A stretch of DNA of 64,000 nt, taken from the NCBI GenBank assembly GCA_000752035.1, contig CCFE01000021.1, positions 248,001 through 312,000 on the forward strand, written 5' to 3'. This stretch comes from Bacillus rubiinfantis. GTDB taxonomy: Bacteria > Bacillota > Bacilli > Bacillales > Cytobacillaceae. Both the position numbers and the translations under genes were made by a program. Position 1 is the first letter of the stretch, and each line of letters starts with the position of its first letter. This document shows, one piece after another, positions 34,479 to 43,643 of the stretch. The notes beneath the pieces are model-generated. The model did no database searches and was not told the origin of the DNA. It was given only the letters and a program-made list of their open reading frames with translations.

Positions 34479-35456
34479 ATGCGCCCGATTATTATTGGGA
34501 TTTTTGCAGCTTTCTTCTTTGCGTTTACATTTGTTTTAAATAGGGCGATGGATTTAGCGGGAGGAAGCTGGATCTGGAGTGCTTCACTTCGTTATTTTTT
34601 TATGATTCCATTTCTTTTTCTTATTGTCATGGCGAGAAAAAATCTGAAGGAATTATGGCTTGAAATGAAACAACAGCCTTATAAATGGTTTGTATGGAGT
34701 TCAATTGGTTTTGGCCTGTTTTATGCGCCGCTTTGTTTTTCGGCAGCTTTTGCGCCCGGATGGTTAATTGCGGCCACATGGCAAATAACAATCATCTCTG
34801 GCTCACTTTTAGCACCATTATTTTATGAAATAGTCATGACTTCAAAAGGTCCCGCCCTAAGAAAAGGTAAAATCCCTTTTAGAGGTATGGCAATGTCAAT
34901 GATTATTCTGCTAGGAATTATTCTGATGCAATTGCAGCAGGCTAGCAGACTATCGCTATTGGAGATTTCCCTAGGAATTGTACCCGTAATCGTTGCTTCT
35001 TTTGCTTACCCGCTTGGGAACCGAAAAATGATGGATGTATGCGGTGGGCGCTTAGATGTTTTTCAACGAGTACTAGGAATGACGCTGGCAAGTATGCCAT
35101 TTTGGATTGTTTTATCGCTTTATGGTTTCTTTACGGTTGGTTTGCCTAGTATTGATCAAACAGTTCAATCGAGTTTAGTAGCGGTATCATCAGGTGTAAT
35201 CGCAACAGTGCTTTTCTTTCAGGCTACAGATCTTGTCAGGGGAAATATGCAGAAGTTAGCGGCTGTAGAGGCCACACAATCTTTGGAGGTATTATTTGCC
35301 CTTTTGGGAGAGATAGTATTGTTAAACTCGGTGTTCCCATCGTCTCTTTCCTGGGCTGGAATGGTGCTGGTGATGGCCGGTATGATTCTACATAGTTATT
35401 CTTCCCACCGCCAAAAACATACAATTAAACCAGTTGAAAAATCCTTATCAAGCTAA
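34479..35456 (+). CDS. EmrE-like DMT-superfamily efflux transporter
   Basis: A 325-residue protein with ten predicted helices in two EamA-like halves, matching the putative multidrug resistance efflux group of the DMT superfamily (GGSWIWSASLRYFFMIPF; VEATQSLEVLFALLGE). Substrate unknown. AAGGGGTGAG lies upstream of the ATG. It follows the YitT gene by 71 bases without a terminator between them, so cotranscription is possible. Confidence 0.82.
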   Translation: MRPIIIGIFAAFFFAFTFVLNRAMDLAGGSWIWSASLRYFFMIPFLFLIVMARKNLKELWLEMKQQPYKWFVWSSIGFGLFYAPLCFSAAFAPGWLIAATWQITIISGSLLAPLFYEIVMTSKGPALRKGKIPFRGMAMSMIILLGIILMQLQQASRLSLLEISLGIVPVIVASFAYPLGNRKMMDVCGGRLDVFQRVLGMTLASMPFWIVLSLYGFFTVGLPSIDQTVQSSLVAVSSGVIATVLFFQATDLVRGNMQKLAAVEATQSLEVLFALLGEIVLLNSVFPSSLSWAGMVLVMAGMILHSYSSHRQKHTIKPVEKSLSS

Positions 35457-35472
35457 AGATAAGGATTTTTTT
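35440..35472 (+). terminator. Terminator of the DMT transporter gene
   Basis: Arms AATCCTTATC / GATAAGGATT, eight-base loop and seven T; the stop codon is inside the loop. Confidence 0.85.
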
Positions 35473-35563
35473 CTGGAATTTGTAAAGAATATCAAAAAAC
35501 ATTCAAATAGTTTGAATTGTTCACAATAATGTCACAATTATCAGGTTTATTATTTGTCTTTCG

Positions 35564-35572
35564 TGCTATAAT
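35564..35572 (+). promoter_or_regulatory. Extended -10 promoter of the large structured RNA
   Basis: TGCTATAAT is a consensus TATAAT with a TGN extension; the -35 region is weak. Transcription would begin near 35579. Confidence 0.55.
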
Positions 35573-35578
35573 GAAATT

Positions 35579-36160
35579 GTAAAAGATAAAGAAAGAAAAA
35601 ATAACATCTTAGGAGGCTCAACCATACGTGTTCGTTCCGTTAGTGAACGAGTAGTAAGGTTATTCTTGAAAAGTTTAACAGGAGAAGCAGTCTCTTAGAA
35701 AAAGAGTAAATCTTAATCAATCCTTCAAAATTAACTTGATGCAAGCATTAAGATTAATTGCGAAGCAAGCTAATTAAGAAAAGTAAATCTTAATTAGCTA
35801 GAAAGATTACTGATTACAAGGTGAGGAACTGGAGAAAGTAAACCAGTATACTATACCTAAACTTTTTCAAAGGAGGCCAAGTGAGGAACCCTAAAACCAA
35901 GTAAGGAAAAGAGTCTCAAATCGGTGCTAAACCAAATATGTTTCTAATAATAGGAGTTTGAATTCCATTTAACATGTGAATTAATTCCTTTTTAACGGAA
36001 CAACACACATCGGCTGAATGATTCAAAATGTTCCTTCATTAGATGCAAATCTAAAAAGAACAAAGTGTGAATCAAAAATTTGGCTGATGTAAATGGTTGG
36101 GTCTCCTAAGATGTTAATTATTAAGGGGCTGCTTCAATAATGAAGTAGTTCCTTTTTATT
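35579..36160 (+). ncRNA. Candidate large structured non-coding RNA (about 0.5 kb, unassigned)
   Basis: Between a promoter and a strong terminator lies about 580 bases with no good coding frame but extensive pairing. The ends pair: 35608-35624 (CTTAGGAGGCTCAACCA) with 36095-36111 (TGGTTGGGTCTCCTAAG), 17 contiguous pairs including two G-U. Inside are hairpins 35631-35637/35645-35651, 35709-35717/35747-35755 and 35768-35778/35789-35799 (11 bp). A nested arm runs 36007-36015/36082-36090, 36020-36025/36068-36073, 36029-36033/36058-36062 and 36039-36044/36049-36054, capped by a GCAA tetraloop. Size and closing helix recall ornate large RNAs (OLE, ROOL, GOLLD), but I cannot match it to any of them. 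It is not tmRNA, RNase P or 6S by motif. Confidence 0.7.
36123..36160 (+). terminator. Terminator of the large structured RNA
   Basis: AAGGGGCTGCTTC pairs with GAAGTAGTTCCTT around AATAAT and is followed by five T. Confidence 0.8.
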
Positions 36161-36226
36161 TCCTCATTTTTCGTGAATATGTTTGTTAAATATTGAAAAA
36201 ATAATAGTAGAAGGGGGTGAAGCAAA

Positions 36227-36385
36227 ATGGAAAAAAGAAAAAGTCAAAAAAATAACGACCCCGCACTTGCGCCTGGAATTAATGACCTAGAGGAATTACA
36301 AAAAAGTGCTTCAGAAGAAGAGATAAATAATGGCGAGTACACGCATGTTATTACGCTAAAACTTGATGATGCTGATCCAAGCTAA
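36227..36385 (+). CDS. Hypothetical 52-residue hydrophilic protein
   Basis: It begins MEKRKSQKNNDPALAPGIND and ends in a short beta-like stretch (YTHVITLKLDD). AAGGGGGTGA lies before the ATG. It is rich in Lys, Asn and Glu with no membrane segment. I do not recognise it. It starts 67 bases after the terminator of the structured RNA and could be reached by read-through of that transcript. Confidence 0.6.
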   Translation: MEKRKSQKNNDPALAPGINDLEELQKSASEEEINNGEYTHVITLKLDDADPS

Positions 36386-36465
36386 GCATGACAAATCATA
36401 TCGGTTTTTGTCGGATGGTGCGCTTCCCTAGGAAATAAATTCTGAAGTATCAGATTATTAAATAA

Positions 36466-36504
36466 AAAAGATGGCATCTGTTAACAACGCCATCTTTGCT
36501 TTTA
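36466..36504. terminator. Bidirectional terminator before csgA
   Basis: Arms AAAGATGGC / GCCATCTTT with A- and T-rich flanks lie between convergent genes. Confidence 0.8.
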
Positions 36505-36753
36505 AAAGAGAAGCTCGTATACCTCGTTAAGTTCGTATAACCGTTTATCATCCTGAACATCTTGTGCATAACTAATTTCTGCTTCCATCACCCTATTTAG
36601 AAAATCAATTTCTTTCGGATTGAGGCTCCTGACAAAGTTTTCTTCAGATTTATAATTTCCTTTCACCAATTTGTGATAAATCTGATGACCTTCAGTATGA
36701 CCATCTGTATAGTTGGATAGTGTTTCTCTCAAGTATAGCAATGTTTTATCCAT
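36502..36753 (-). CDS. csgA: Sigma-G-dependent spore protein CsgA
   Basis: An 83-residue acidic protein. DKTLLYLRETLSNY, EENFVRSLNPKEIDFLN and KRLYELNEVYELLF align well with B. subtilis CsgA (82 residues), an acid-soluble forespore protein made under sigma G. I chose the ATG at 36753, which matches the B. subtilis N-terminus; an in-frame GTG three codons earlier lies too near the SD. Its biochemical role is not known. Confidence 0.87.
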   Translation of the reverse strand: MDKTLLYLRETLSNYTDGHTEGHQIYHKLVKGNYKSEENFVRSLNPKEIDFLNRVMEAEISYAQDVQDDKRLYELNEVYELLF

Positions 36754-36894
36754 TGTGCTCACCCATCCTTTCTAATAATAATTTTCTTCTTAACAGGATA
36801 TTTATTCACCCTATATATTGCATGTGGTGATGCAAAGATTACCAGAGAGGTTGGAGGAATTTGAGCTAGAATGGAATAGGGACTTTGCTTACCT

Positions 36895-37608
36895 CTAAAT
36901 TTTTGTACATGTAAAGATTCTATGGCTTAAAATATCATGATACTTTACTAACATGTTACCGTGCTGATTTAAAATACTAAACAACTCTGGTTCAAAATTT
37001 TGAGAGAAGTTAAATTCCTGTGCTGTGTTTCCATTCATTAAATCTGATTGAAGCTGCCTTATGTCAATTTCTTTAAAACCGCTTGCTTGTAAAAGCGTAC
37101 GCCAATCTGATTCTAACAGTAAGGAATCAATATTATAAAATTCCATAATTTCGCGCTTAGCATCCTCTGGAAGGCTACTGTTGATTGTCATTTCATTCGC
37201 TAAAAGACGACCCCCAGTTTTTAATACCCTGTAAAATTCATGTAAAGCCTGCGGTTTATTTACGAAAGCTAAAACTGATTCACATAATATGAACTCAAAG
37301 GAGTCATCTGGAAAAGGAATATCTTCCACAGAGCCTTGGACTAATTGAATAGGGTATTTTAATAGCTGAAAGCGATTTTTTGCTTTTTCAACCATAATCG
37401 GGTTGAGCTCAAGGCAAACAATATTGGCTTGATATCGTTCATACATAAATGCTGCAGTCTGCCCTGTGCCACAGCCGGCATCTAATATGGAAGAATTGGA
37501 GGAGATTTTTTCTTGAGATAGTACGTTTTTGGTTAGATTTATCCCACCAGGATGTGCACCGCCAACACCAAATTTGGCCAGGAAATCAATATATGTTAAA
37601 CCACCCAT
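36895..37608 (-). CDS. SAM-dependent methyltransferase, class I
   Basis: A 237-residue methyltransferase. Motif I is ILDAGCGTGQTAAFM, followed by VCLELNP (acidic strand 2), QGSVEDIPFPDDSFE (motif II region) and FYRVLKTGGRLLANE. It belongs to the UbiE/Methyltransf_11 group; the substrate is unknown. GAGGATGGTG precedes the ATG at 37608; an in-frame start at 37623 overlaps that SD. It appears monocistronic. Confidence 0.82.
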   Translation of the reverse strand: MGGLTYIDFLAKFGVGGAHPGGINLTKNVLSQEKISSNSSILDAGCGTGQTAAFMYERYQANIVCLELNPIMVEKAKNRFQLLKYPIQLVQGSVEDIPFPDDSFEFILCESVLAFVNKPQALHEFYRVLKTGGRLLANEMTINSSLPEDAKREIMEFYNIDSLLLESDWRTLLQASGFKEIDIRQLQSDLMNGNTAQEFNFSQNFEPELFSILNQHGNMLVKYHDILSHRIFTCTKI

Positions 37609-37820
37609 AGACACCATCCTCATTTCTTTTTTGCATCTTATGATAATACTTCACTGTAGGTGCGATAGTTATTGCAAAATTAGTTATTAATAATAACATT
37701 ATGTTAACTAAATAATGATTGAAAAAGTTAACACTTATATCTCTTTACTAAGCGAGCATATTAAGAAAATGGAAGATTTCTTTATCTTCCTAACGATGTA
37801 AGAAAAAGGGGTGCTGAAGG

Positions 37821-38123
37821 ATGCGCAACATGAGAAAATCGGTTATAAAAATGTTTAGACCGAAACGGAGAAATAATGGAGCTATTTGGGCCTCTCTTGC
37901 TAGTATTGGAATAGGGGCAGCCGTTTATGGAATGACAAGGGGGAAACAAAATAATCAGGCACTTCCCTTAACAGACACGATGAGGAATCTTGCTAGTCCA
38001 CTGAAGGAAACTGTAAAAAATATTGTTCCAAAAATGAATATAGGCAAAATGAATACCGCACAATTAGCAGAGTTTTCCGAAGACCTAATGAATGGTGCTT
38101 TACACAATCAAAAATCAAAATAA
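37821..38123 (+). CDS. Hypothetical membrane-anchored small protein
   Basis: A 100-residue protein: a basic head (RKSVIKMFRPKRRNN), one hydrophobic helix (IWASLASIGIGAAVYGMT) and a polar tail with an amphipathic segment. Membrane association is likely. AAAGGGGTG precedes the ATG. It somewhat resembles DUF3918-type small membrane proteins, but I am not sure. Confidence 0.65.
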   Translation: MRNMRKSVIKMFRPKRRNNGAIWASLASIGIGAAVYGMTRGKQNNQALPLTDTMRNLASPLKETVKNIVPKMNIGKMNTAQLAEFSEDLMNGALHNQKSK

Positions 38124-38125
38124 GT

Positions 38126-38155
38126 AAAAAGTCCGCTTGTCAGCGGACTTTTTTA
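38126..38155. terminator. Bidirectional terminator
   Basis: AAAAAGTCCGCT / AGCGGACTTTTTT with a TGTC loop between convergent genes. Confidence 0.85.
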
Positions 38156-38163
38156 CTATATTC

Positions 38164-39048
38164 TTATTTAGGTGGTGGTGGAATATTTTTCGGCTTGTAC
38201 TGTATTCCATCTGAGGAATAAAGGTTGATAATGAGTAAACTTCCCATTGTGCGCGCCCGTATTAATATCGGCTGCTGGTATTTATTTTTGAATACAAAAT
38301 CAGGGCCGTACCAGCTAACGGTTGCATCTCTTCCAGGGGGGATATAAGATACATCTTTACTATGTGAAAATCGTTGAATAATTGCGAGACCTGCATTATC
38401 AACAGCATTGAAAAGAGTTGATGATACTTGACAAATTCCGCCGCCAATATCTTCTGAATATTCCCCTTTGACGATGACAGGTGCTTTTAAGTATCCTTTT
38501 TGCTTTGTTCGTTTACCAACTACTTTATTAAAGGAAAAGATCTCATTGGGAAACACAACATAATTATTGATGGCTTCTGCAGCTAATTTAATATTAAAAG
38601 ACCTATTTTTATTTCCCGGGTTAAAAGACGTGACATACCGTCCAATTCGTACCGTCCGGATATTGCTAAGTAATTCGCTATCAACTTTAGGGTAGGCAGT
38701 ATTCATGGGAATCTCAAGAGTTGGCTTGTTATTTTGATAAAAAATGGAATAAAGTTCTTTTGCAAATGCTTCTTTATTGATTTCACTTCCCGGTTTTTCT
38801 GGAATAATCTGGCCTTTATTATTTATATAGGCATTTTTGGGTTCAGTAGATACTTGCTGATTCAACTGATAAAGAAAGCGGTTGAATTTCTTGTTATTCA
38901 TAATCGGCAAATCTGAATAAGGATGAAAAAAATCGTAGCGGTTAATGGTTGTCAGCGATACACCGTCTTTTGTAATGGCTATATCATTAGCCTCGTTAAC
39001 GGGGTGGGCAGCCAGGAAAATTGTCAAAATCCATGAAAGTTTTAACAT
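38164..39048 (-). CDS. VanW family cell-surface protein
   Basis: A 294-residue protein with an N-terminal hydrophobic signal (MLKLSWILTIFLAAHP) and a VanW domain at about residues 130-265: RSFNIKLAAEAINNYVVFPN, SEDIGGGICQVSSTLFNA and SHSKDVSYIPPGRDATVSW. VanW domains occur in cell-wall proteins of sporeformers; the activity is unknown. The C-terminal strands may form a truncated G5-like tail. AAGGAGGTG lies before the ATG. Confidence 0.85.
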   Translation of the reverse strand: MLKLSWILTIFLAAHPVNEANDIAITKDGVSLTTINRYDFFHPYSDLPIMNNKKFNRFLYQLNQQVSTEPKNAYINNKGQIIPEKPGSEINKEAFAKELYSIFYQNNKPTLEIPMNTAYPKVDSELLSNIRTVRIGRYVTSFNPGNKNRSFNIKLAAEAINNYVVFPNEIFSFNKVVGKRTKQKGYLKAPVIVKGEYSEDIGGGICQVSSTLFNAVDNAGLAIIQRFSHSKDVSYIPPGRDATVSWYGPDFVFKNKYQQPILIRARTMGSLLIINLYSSDGIQYKPKNIPPPPK

Positions 39049-39264
39049 AAGAAAGCACCTCCTTATGTTAATATAGGCAATTTACTGTTGTTTCATGTAA
39101 TTGCTGAAATGCCTTGAGAAACAGTGAGTTCTGAGGGGTTTGAATATTAAAAAAACTTTTGTATAATGATATTATTCAGTGTATCTTCCTTACAGAAGAA
39201 GTACAAAGGTGATGGTTATTATAATAAATGGGAATGTGAGGCTGTAATAGTGGGGGAAATTAAA

Positions 39265-39669
39265 ATGGAACATGAAATACAAGTGATTGCACGGTTTAGT
39301 GAAACGGATGCGCTTGGTCATATTAATAACACTAGCTACTTTATTTATCTAGAAGAAGCACGAATCCGTTTTTTGGAAATGTTAGGATTCGATTTAAACG
39401 GTCAGAATTTTAGTTTTATATTGGCATCTGCAAAATGTGACTATATTAGTCAAGGCTTTTTCAATCAGCAGTTACGGATTACAACATATGTAACAAAAAT
39501 TGGTACAAAAAGCTTTCAGCTTGAACATGATATTATTAACAAAGATACTAATCAGTTGATTGCACATGGCCAGGTAGTAATGGTATATTTTGATTTTGAA
39601 AAGCAACAAAGTAAACCACTGCCTGAATTGATGAAACAAGGACTAAATACGTACTTAGTCCATTTATAA
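39265..39669 (+). CDS. Hotdog-fold acyl-CoA thioesterase (4HBT family)
   Basis: A 134-residue single hotdog domain. VIARFSETDALGHINNTSYF contains the catalytic Asp and the helix-capping N(N)T-Y pattern of 4-hydroxybenzoyl-CoA thioesterases and YbgC-like enzymes. GGGGGA precedes the ATG at 39265; the frame extends 33 codons upstream without a better site. Substrate unknown, an acyl-CoA by family. Confidence 0.82.
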   Translation: MEHEIQVIARFSETDALGHINNTSYFIYLEEARIRFLEMLGFDLNGQNFSFILASAKCDYISQGFFNQQLRITTYVTKIGTKSFQLEHDIINKDTNQLIAHGQVVMVYFDFEKQQSKPLPELMKQGLNTYLVHL

Positions 39670-39886
39670 GCTGTTTTCGTAAGATGAAACTGCATAGTTT
39701 TAAACATTTGGCCTTGGATCACAAGGTCTTTTTTACATTTAAACAAAATAACAAGATTGGTGGAGATACTAAGCAAATTAAGACTAATCTATTAAAAAGT
39801 TCGTAACAATTTGGATATATCTTTGCTATCACAAAAAATTCGATTACACTTGTAGTATGGAGTTTTTTTATAGGAGTGGAGTAACA

Positions 39887-40585
39887 TTGAAGATATTAGT
39901 GATTGAAGATAACAAGAGTGTTTGTTCAATGATAGAAATGTTTTTTGCCAAGGAGGGTATTGAGGGTGTATTTGTCAATGACGGTCTTGAAGGATATCAA
40001 CGCTTTAAAAGTGGGACATGGGATGCACTAATCGTTGACTGGATGCTGCCAGGACTTGACGGTGTAACCATTTGCCGAAGAATTAGGGAAGAACAGTATA
40101 GTGTGCCGATTATTATGCTAACCGCGAAAGATAGTGAATCTGATCAAGTACTAGGTCTTGAAATGGGAGCTGATGATTATGTAACTAAGCCTTTCAGTCC
40201 GCTAACACTGATGGCGCGGATTAAGGCAGTTACACGACGATATCAAAATCAAGTTCCCAAAGAATTGGACGGGTTATTACAGACAGAGCATTTTAAAATA
40301 AATAAAACCACAAGGGAGGTATATGTTGATGGAGTGCCAATTACAAACTTAACCCCTAAGGAATTTGACTTATTATTCTATCTGGTTGAACATCCGCGGC
40401 AGGTTTTTTCAAGGGAACAGCTGTTAGAAAGTGTTTGGGGCTACCAATTTTATGGTGATGAACGGACTGTTGATGTTCATATAAAGCGGTTGCGAAAAAA
40501 GCTAGAAACCGTGTCGCAATTTTTCCATACTGTATGGGGAGTAGGGTATAAGTTCGATGACACAACGAAAGCCGATGAAATTTAA
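39887..40585 (+). CDS. Two-component response regulator, OmpR/PhoB type
   Basis: A 232-residue regulator. The receiver domain has the acidic pair in VIEDN, the phosphoacceptor Asp in LIVDWMLPGLDG, Thr in MLTAKDS and Lys in VTKPFSP. The C-terminal winged helix is LTPKEFDLLFYLVEHPRQ through DERTVDVHIKRLRKKL. The start is TTG at 39887, placed after GGAGTGGAG. It overlaps the kinase gene by 29 bases. Proximity to an HtrA protease two genes on suggests a secretion- or envelope-stress circuit like CssRS. Confidence 0.9.
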   Translation: MKILVIEDNKSVCSMIEMFFAKEGIEGVFVNDGLEGYQRFKSGTWDALIVDWMLPGLDGVTICRRIREEQYSVPIIMLTAKDSESDQVLGLEMGADDYVTKPFSPLTLMARIKAVTRRYQNQVPKELDGLLQTEHFKINKTTREVYVDGVPITNLTPKEFDLLFYLVEHPRQVFSREQLLESVWGYQFYGDERTVDVHIKRLRKKLETVSQFFHTVWGVGYKFDDTTKADEI

Positions 40586-41984
40586 ATATTTTTACCAACA
40601 ATTTTTCAGTCATATCAGTATTATTATTGTGGCATTTCTATTATTGAGTCTGCTGTTTGCCCATTATCTTGAAAATCTTGTTTATGAAAATAAAACGGAC
40701 GAGTTGATTTCATACGGAAAAGCGATCTTGGCAGAAATTAAAGAAGATCCGCTGCGAACAGAGGATGTAGTGAAACAATACAGCGATGTATTGGCCGCTA
40801 GAAAAATGAGTTTTAGCATGTTTGATCAAGACGGAAATCTTTATTTTGTTAATAATCAAGGGCCGGCAATCAAGAATCTGCCGCGTTCTGATTGGCAAAA
40901 GCTTACGAAGGGACAGACCATCGTCGTTCAAAGCGACTATAAACGATTTGATCAAGATGGTGTTACTTTTGTTGTACTGCCTTACCTGTATCAAGATAAA
41001 TTCTTTGGCGGAATCTTATTAACTTCACCCATTAGCGGATCAATTAAGATGATTCATGAGATCAATAAAATTTTGTTGTCGACGATTTTAATAGCATTTG
41101 GTGTTTCCTTCTTACAGAGTTGGTTCCTGTCACAAATACATGTGCGGCGGATTCAACGATTGCGTGATGCAACATCAAGTGTTTCCGCAGGGAACTACAA
41201 CGTCCATGTTCATTCCTCCAATTACGATGAAATAGGGGAATTAGCGAGCGATTTTAACAACATGGTTGATACGATTAATGCTTCGATGCTGGAAATTGAA
41301 AGCTTGGAAAACCGCAGGCGCCAGTTTATGGCCGACGTTTCGCATGAGATGCGTACACCGCTAACCACCATCAGCGGCGTGATAGAAGGGTTAAAAAATA
41401 ACATGATTCCCGAAGAAGATAAGGAAAAAGGTATTAACCTTGTCAGCCAAGAGGCTAAACGATTGATTCGGCTTGTAAATGAAAATCTAGATTATGAAAA
41501 AATTCGCTCCAATCAAATTCGCTTATTTAAAGAAGACATTCAGCTGACGGAAGTGCTGGAGATTATTCAAGAGCAGTTAAGTTTACAGGCTGAAGAGAAG
41601 AATAATCAACTTATTGTTGAGGCTTCACCTGAGGTTTATGTCTTTGCTGATTATGACCGCTTGGTGCAAATCTTAATAAATATTACGAAAAATAGCATTC
41701 AATTTACTTCCGACGGAACAATTTGGCTGCGAGGGCAAGCGGAGGGAAATCATGTGATCATCGAAGTTGAGGATACAGGGATTGGAATTGATGCTAGCGA
41801 AGTTGAAAATATTTGGCGACGTTTTTATAAGGCTGATTTATCGCGAACGAGTAATCCTTATGGGGAGTTTGGCTTAGGGTTATCGATTGTTAAACAATTA
41901 GTTCAGCTTCATAACGGGGAAATCAATGTCACAAGCGAAAAAGGGAAAGGGACAAAATTTGTCATTCGTTTTCCAAAGAAGTGA
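40557..41984 (+). CDS. Sensor histidine kinase
   Basis: A 475-residue kinase: helix at 15-35, an extracellular domain of about 130 residues, a second helix at 170-190, HAMP to 245, HisKA with ADVSHEMRTPLTT, and HATPase_c with NITKNSIQF (N box), DTGIGI (G1) and GEFGLGLSIV (G2). It is the partner of the overlapping regulator. The signal is unknown; misfolded exported protein is plausible given the htrA neighbour. A terminator follows. Confidence 0.91.
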   Translation: MTQRKPMKFKYFYQQFFSHISIIIVAFLLLSLLFAHYLENLVYENKTDELISYGKAILAEIKEDPLRTEDVVKQYSDVLAARKMSFSMFDQDGNLYFVNNQGPAIKNLPRSDWQKLTKGQTIVVQSDYKRFDQDGVTFVVLPYLYQDKFFGGILLTSPISGSIKMIHEINKILLSTILIAFGVSFLQSWFLSQIHVRRIQRLRDATSSVSAGNYNVHVHSSNYDEIGELASDFNNMVDTINASMLEIESLENRRRQFMADVSHEMRTPLTTISGVIEGLKNNMIPEEDKEKGINLVSQEAKRLIRLVNENLDYEKIRSNQIRLFKEDIQLTEVLEIIQEQLSLQAEEKNNQLIVEASPEVYVFADYDRLVQILINITKNSIQFTSDGTIWLRGQAEGNHVIIEVEDTGIGIDASEVENIWRRFYKADLSRTSNPYGEFGLGLSIVKQLVQLHNGEINVTSEKGKGTKFVIRFPKK

Positions 41985-41993
41985 CTTAATGGC

Positions 41994-42026
41994 AAAGCTG
42001 CAGGAATTAGTCTTGCAGCTTTTTAA
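41994..42026 (+). terminator. Terminator of the two-component operon
   Basis: AAAGCTGCAG pairs with TTGCAGCTTT around a nine-base loop; TTTTAA follows. Confidence 0.75.
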
Positions 42027-42146
42027 TATAACCCTAATAATTTTTTCAAATGCTGATTAAAAATTGTTCATAGTTTTTTAATATTTGTTCGATAAAGTAA
42101 GAGCAGAGATTAATTTAAGAGAAACAGCTATAAGGAGTTGTTTAAT

Positions 42147-43541
42147 ATGGACAATAAAGAACCGTTGGATCAAGAAACTTCGATTGATGTTTCCATACCA
42201 GCTAAAACAACTGTTGATAATAAGGACATAACGAATGAAACGATTCAAAGCGAAAATCATGAGCCACAAATCTGTTCACAGGAGGAAGAAAGCAAGCAAG
42301 AATCACCTAATTCAGATTTGAATACATCACAAACTGTAACAGCAGGCAACAATTTAAAAAATAGCTATGGGACGAAGAAGAAAATCAAAGGGGCGGCATC
42401 GACTATCGCAGCAGGTGTTATCGGTTCGGTGCTTACACTGGCGATATTACCTCATACGAACTATGTAAAGAACTTTCAAGGGTCCGAAGCACCGGCAGTA
42501 GCTCAAGCAGAACAAGTCAGCGGCCAGGTAAAACCGGTAACCACGCAAAAGTCGAGTTCCAATTCTATTGCTGATACCGTCGAAAAACTGTCAAAGACAA
42601 TTGTGGGTATTGAAAATTATCAGCAACAGCAAAGTATCGACTTTTTCGGGAATAAACAATCCTCTCAAAACGTGGAGGCAGGCTCAGGATCCGGGGTTAT
42701 TTTTCAAAAAACGAATGGCTCAGCCTATGTTGTGACCAATAATCATGTTGTTGAAGGGGCTTCTAGGCTGGAAGTATCTTTATATAATGGTTCAAAAACA
42801 AGTGCAACAGTTATTGGAACAGATGCGTTAACTGATTTAGCGGTCCTTAAAATTGATGATAAAAATGTTACTGACACTGCTTCTTTCGGAGATTCTTCCA
42901 GCTTGCGGCCGGGAGACCAAGTATATGCAATCGGCAATCCATTAGGTTCAGAACTATCAAGGACTGTTACGCAAGGGATTGTTAGTGCGACTAATCGCAG
43001 TATTTCAGTTTCGACATCAGCAGGAGACTGGGAAACAACGGTAATTCAGACGGATGCGGCAATAAATCCTGGAAATAGCGGCGGTGCTTTAATTAATAAT
43101 CAAGGTCAAGTCGTCGGGATAAATAGTATGAAAATATCTGAAAATGGGGTTGAAGGTCTAGGCTTCGCAATACCAAGTAATGATGTGATTCCAATAGTTA
43201 ATCAACTAATAAAAAATGGTAAGATTGACCGCCCATATTTAGGGGTTGGCTTGGCTGACTTAGATGAAGTTTCCCGTGTTTACTTAGCAGAGCTTCCTGA
43301 TAAAGTTACCCAAGGTGCATTAGTAATGAATATTGATGCGAACTCCGCCGCTGCCAAGGCAGGCTTCCAGCCAAAAGATGTGATTGTATCAATGAACGGG
43401 GAAAAAATAACTAATTCATCTGATTTACGTAAATATCTGTATACAAAAGCAAAGATTGGCGATGACATACGATTTAAGGTGTATCGTGACGGAAAACGGA
43501 TTACGTTAACAGCAAAGCTAACGAACAATCGTACAAATTAA
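42147..43541 (+). CDS. htrA: HtrA/DegP-type membrane serine protease
   Basis: A 464-residue protein: a polar cytoplasmic head (to about 70), one transmembrane helix (IAAGVIGSVLTLAILP), a trypsin-like domain with His in VVTNNHVVEGA, Asp in DALTDLAVLKID and Ser in NPGNSGGALINN, then one PDZ domain (ANSAAAKAGFQPKDVIVSMN). It degrades or refolds damaged exported proteins. Bacillus has HtrA, HtrB and HtrC (YyxA), and I cannot name the orthologue. AAGGAG is 9 bases before the ATG at 42147. Confidence 0.91.
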   Translation: MDNKEPLDQETSIDVSIPAKTTVDNKDITNETIQSENHEPQICSQEEESKQESPNSDLNTSQTVTAGNNLKNSYGTKKKIKGAASTIAAGVIGSVLTLAILPHTNYVKNFQGSEAPAVAQAEQVSGQVKPVTTQKSSSNSIADTVEKLSKTIVGIENYQQQQSIDFFGNKQSSQNVEAGSGSGVIFQKTNGSAYVVTNNHVVEGASRLEVSLYNGSKTSATVIGTDALTDLAVLKIDDKNVTDTASFGDSSSLRPGDQVYAIGNPLGSELSRTVTQGIVSATNRSISVSTSAGDWETTVIQTDAAINPGNSGGALINNQGQVVGINSMKISENGVEGLGFAIPSNDVIPIVNQLIKNGKIDRPYLGVGLADLDEVSRVYLAELPDKVTQGALVMNIDANSAAAKAGFQPKDVIVSMNGEKITNSSDLRKYLYTKAKIGDDIRFKVYRDGKRITLTAKLTNNRTN

Positions 43542-43643
43542 AAACTTGTTTATCTTTCATTGTTCTGTCAGGACTTGCTGGGCGTCTCCTGCTTATGGTA
43601 AAAATAAACAGCAAGAGTATTTTTCGAAAAAAGGGTGATCAAG

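Noticed and set aside
35579..36160. tmRNA, RNase P RNA or 6S RNA
   Set aside because: No tag frame or CCA end, no GAGGAAAGTCC-like RNase P core, and it is much longer than 6S.
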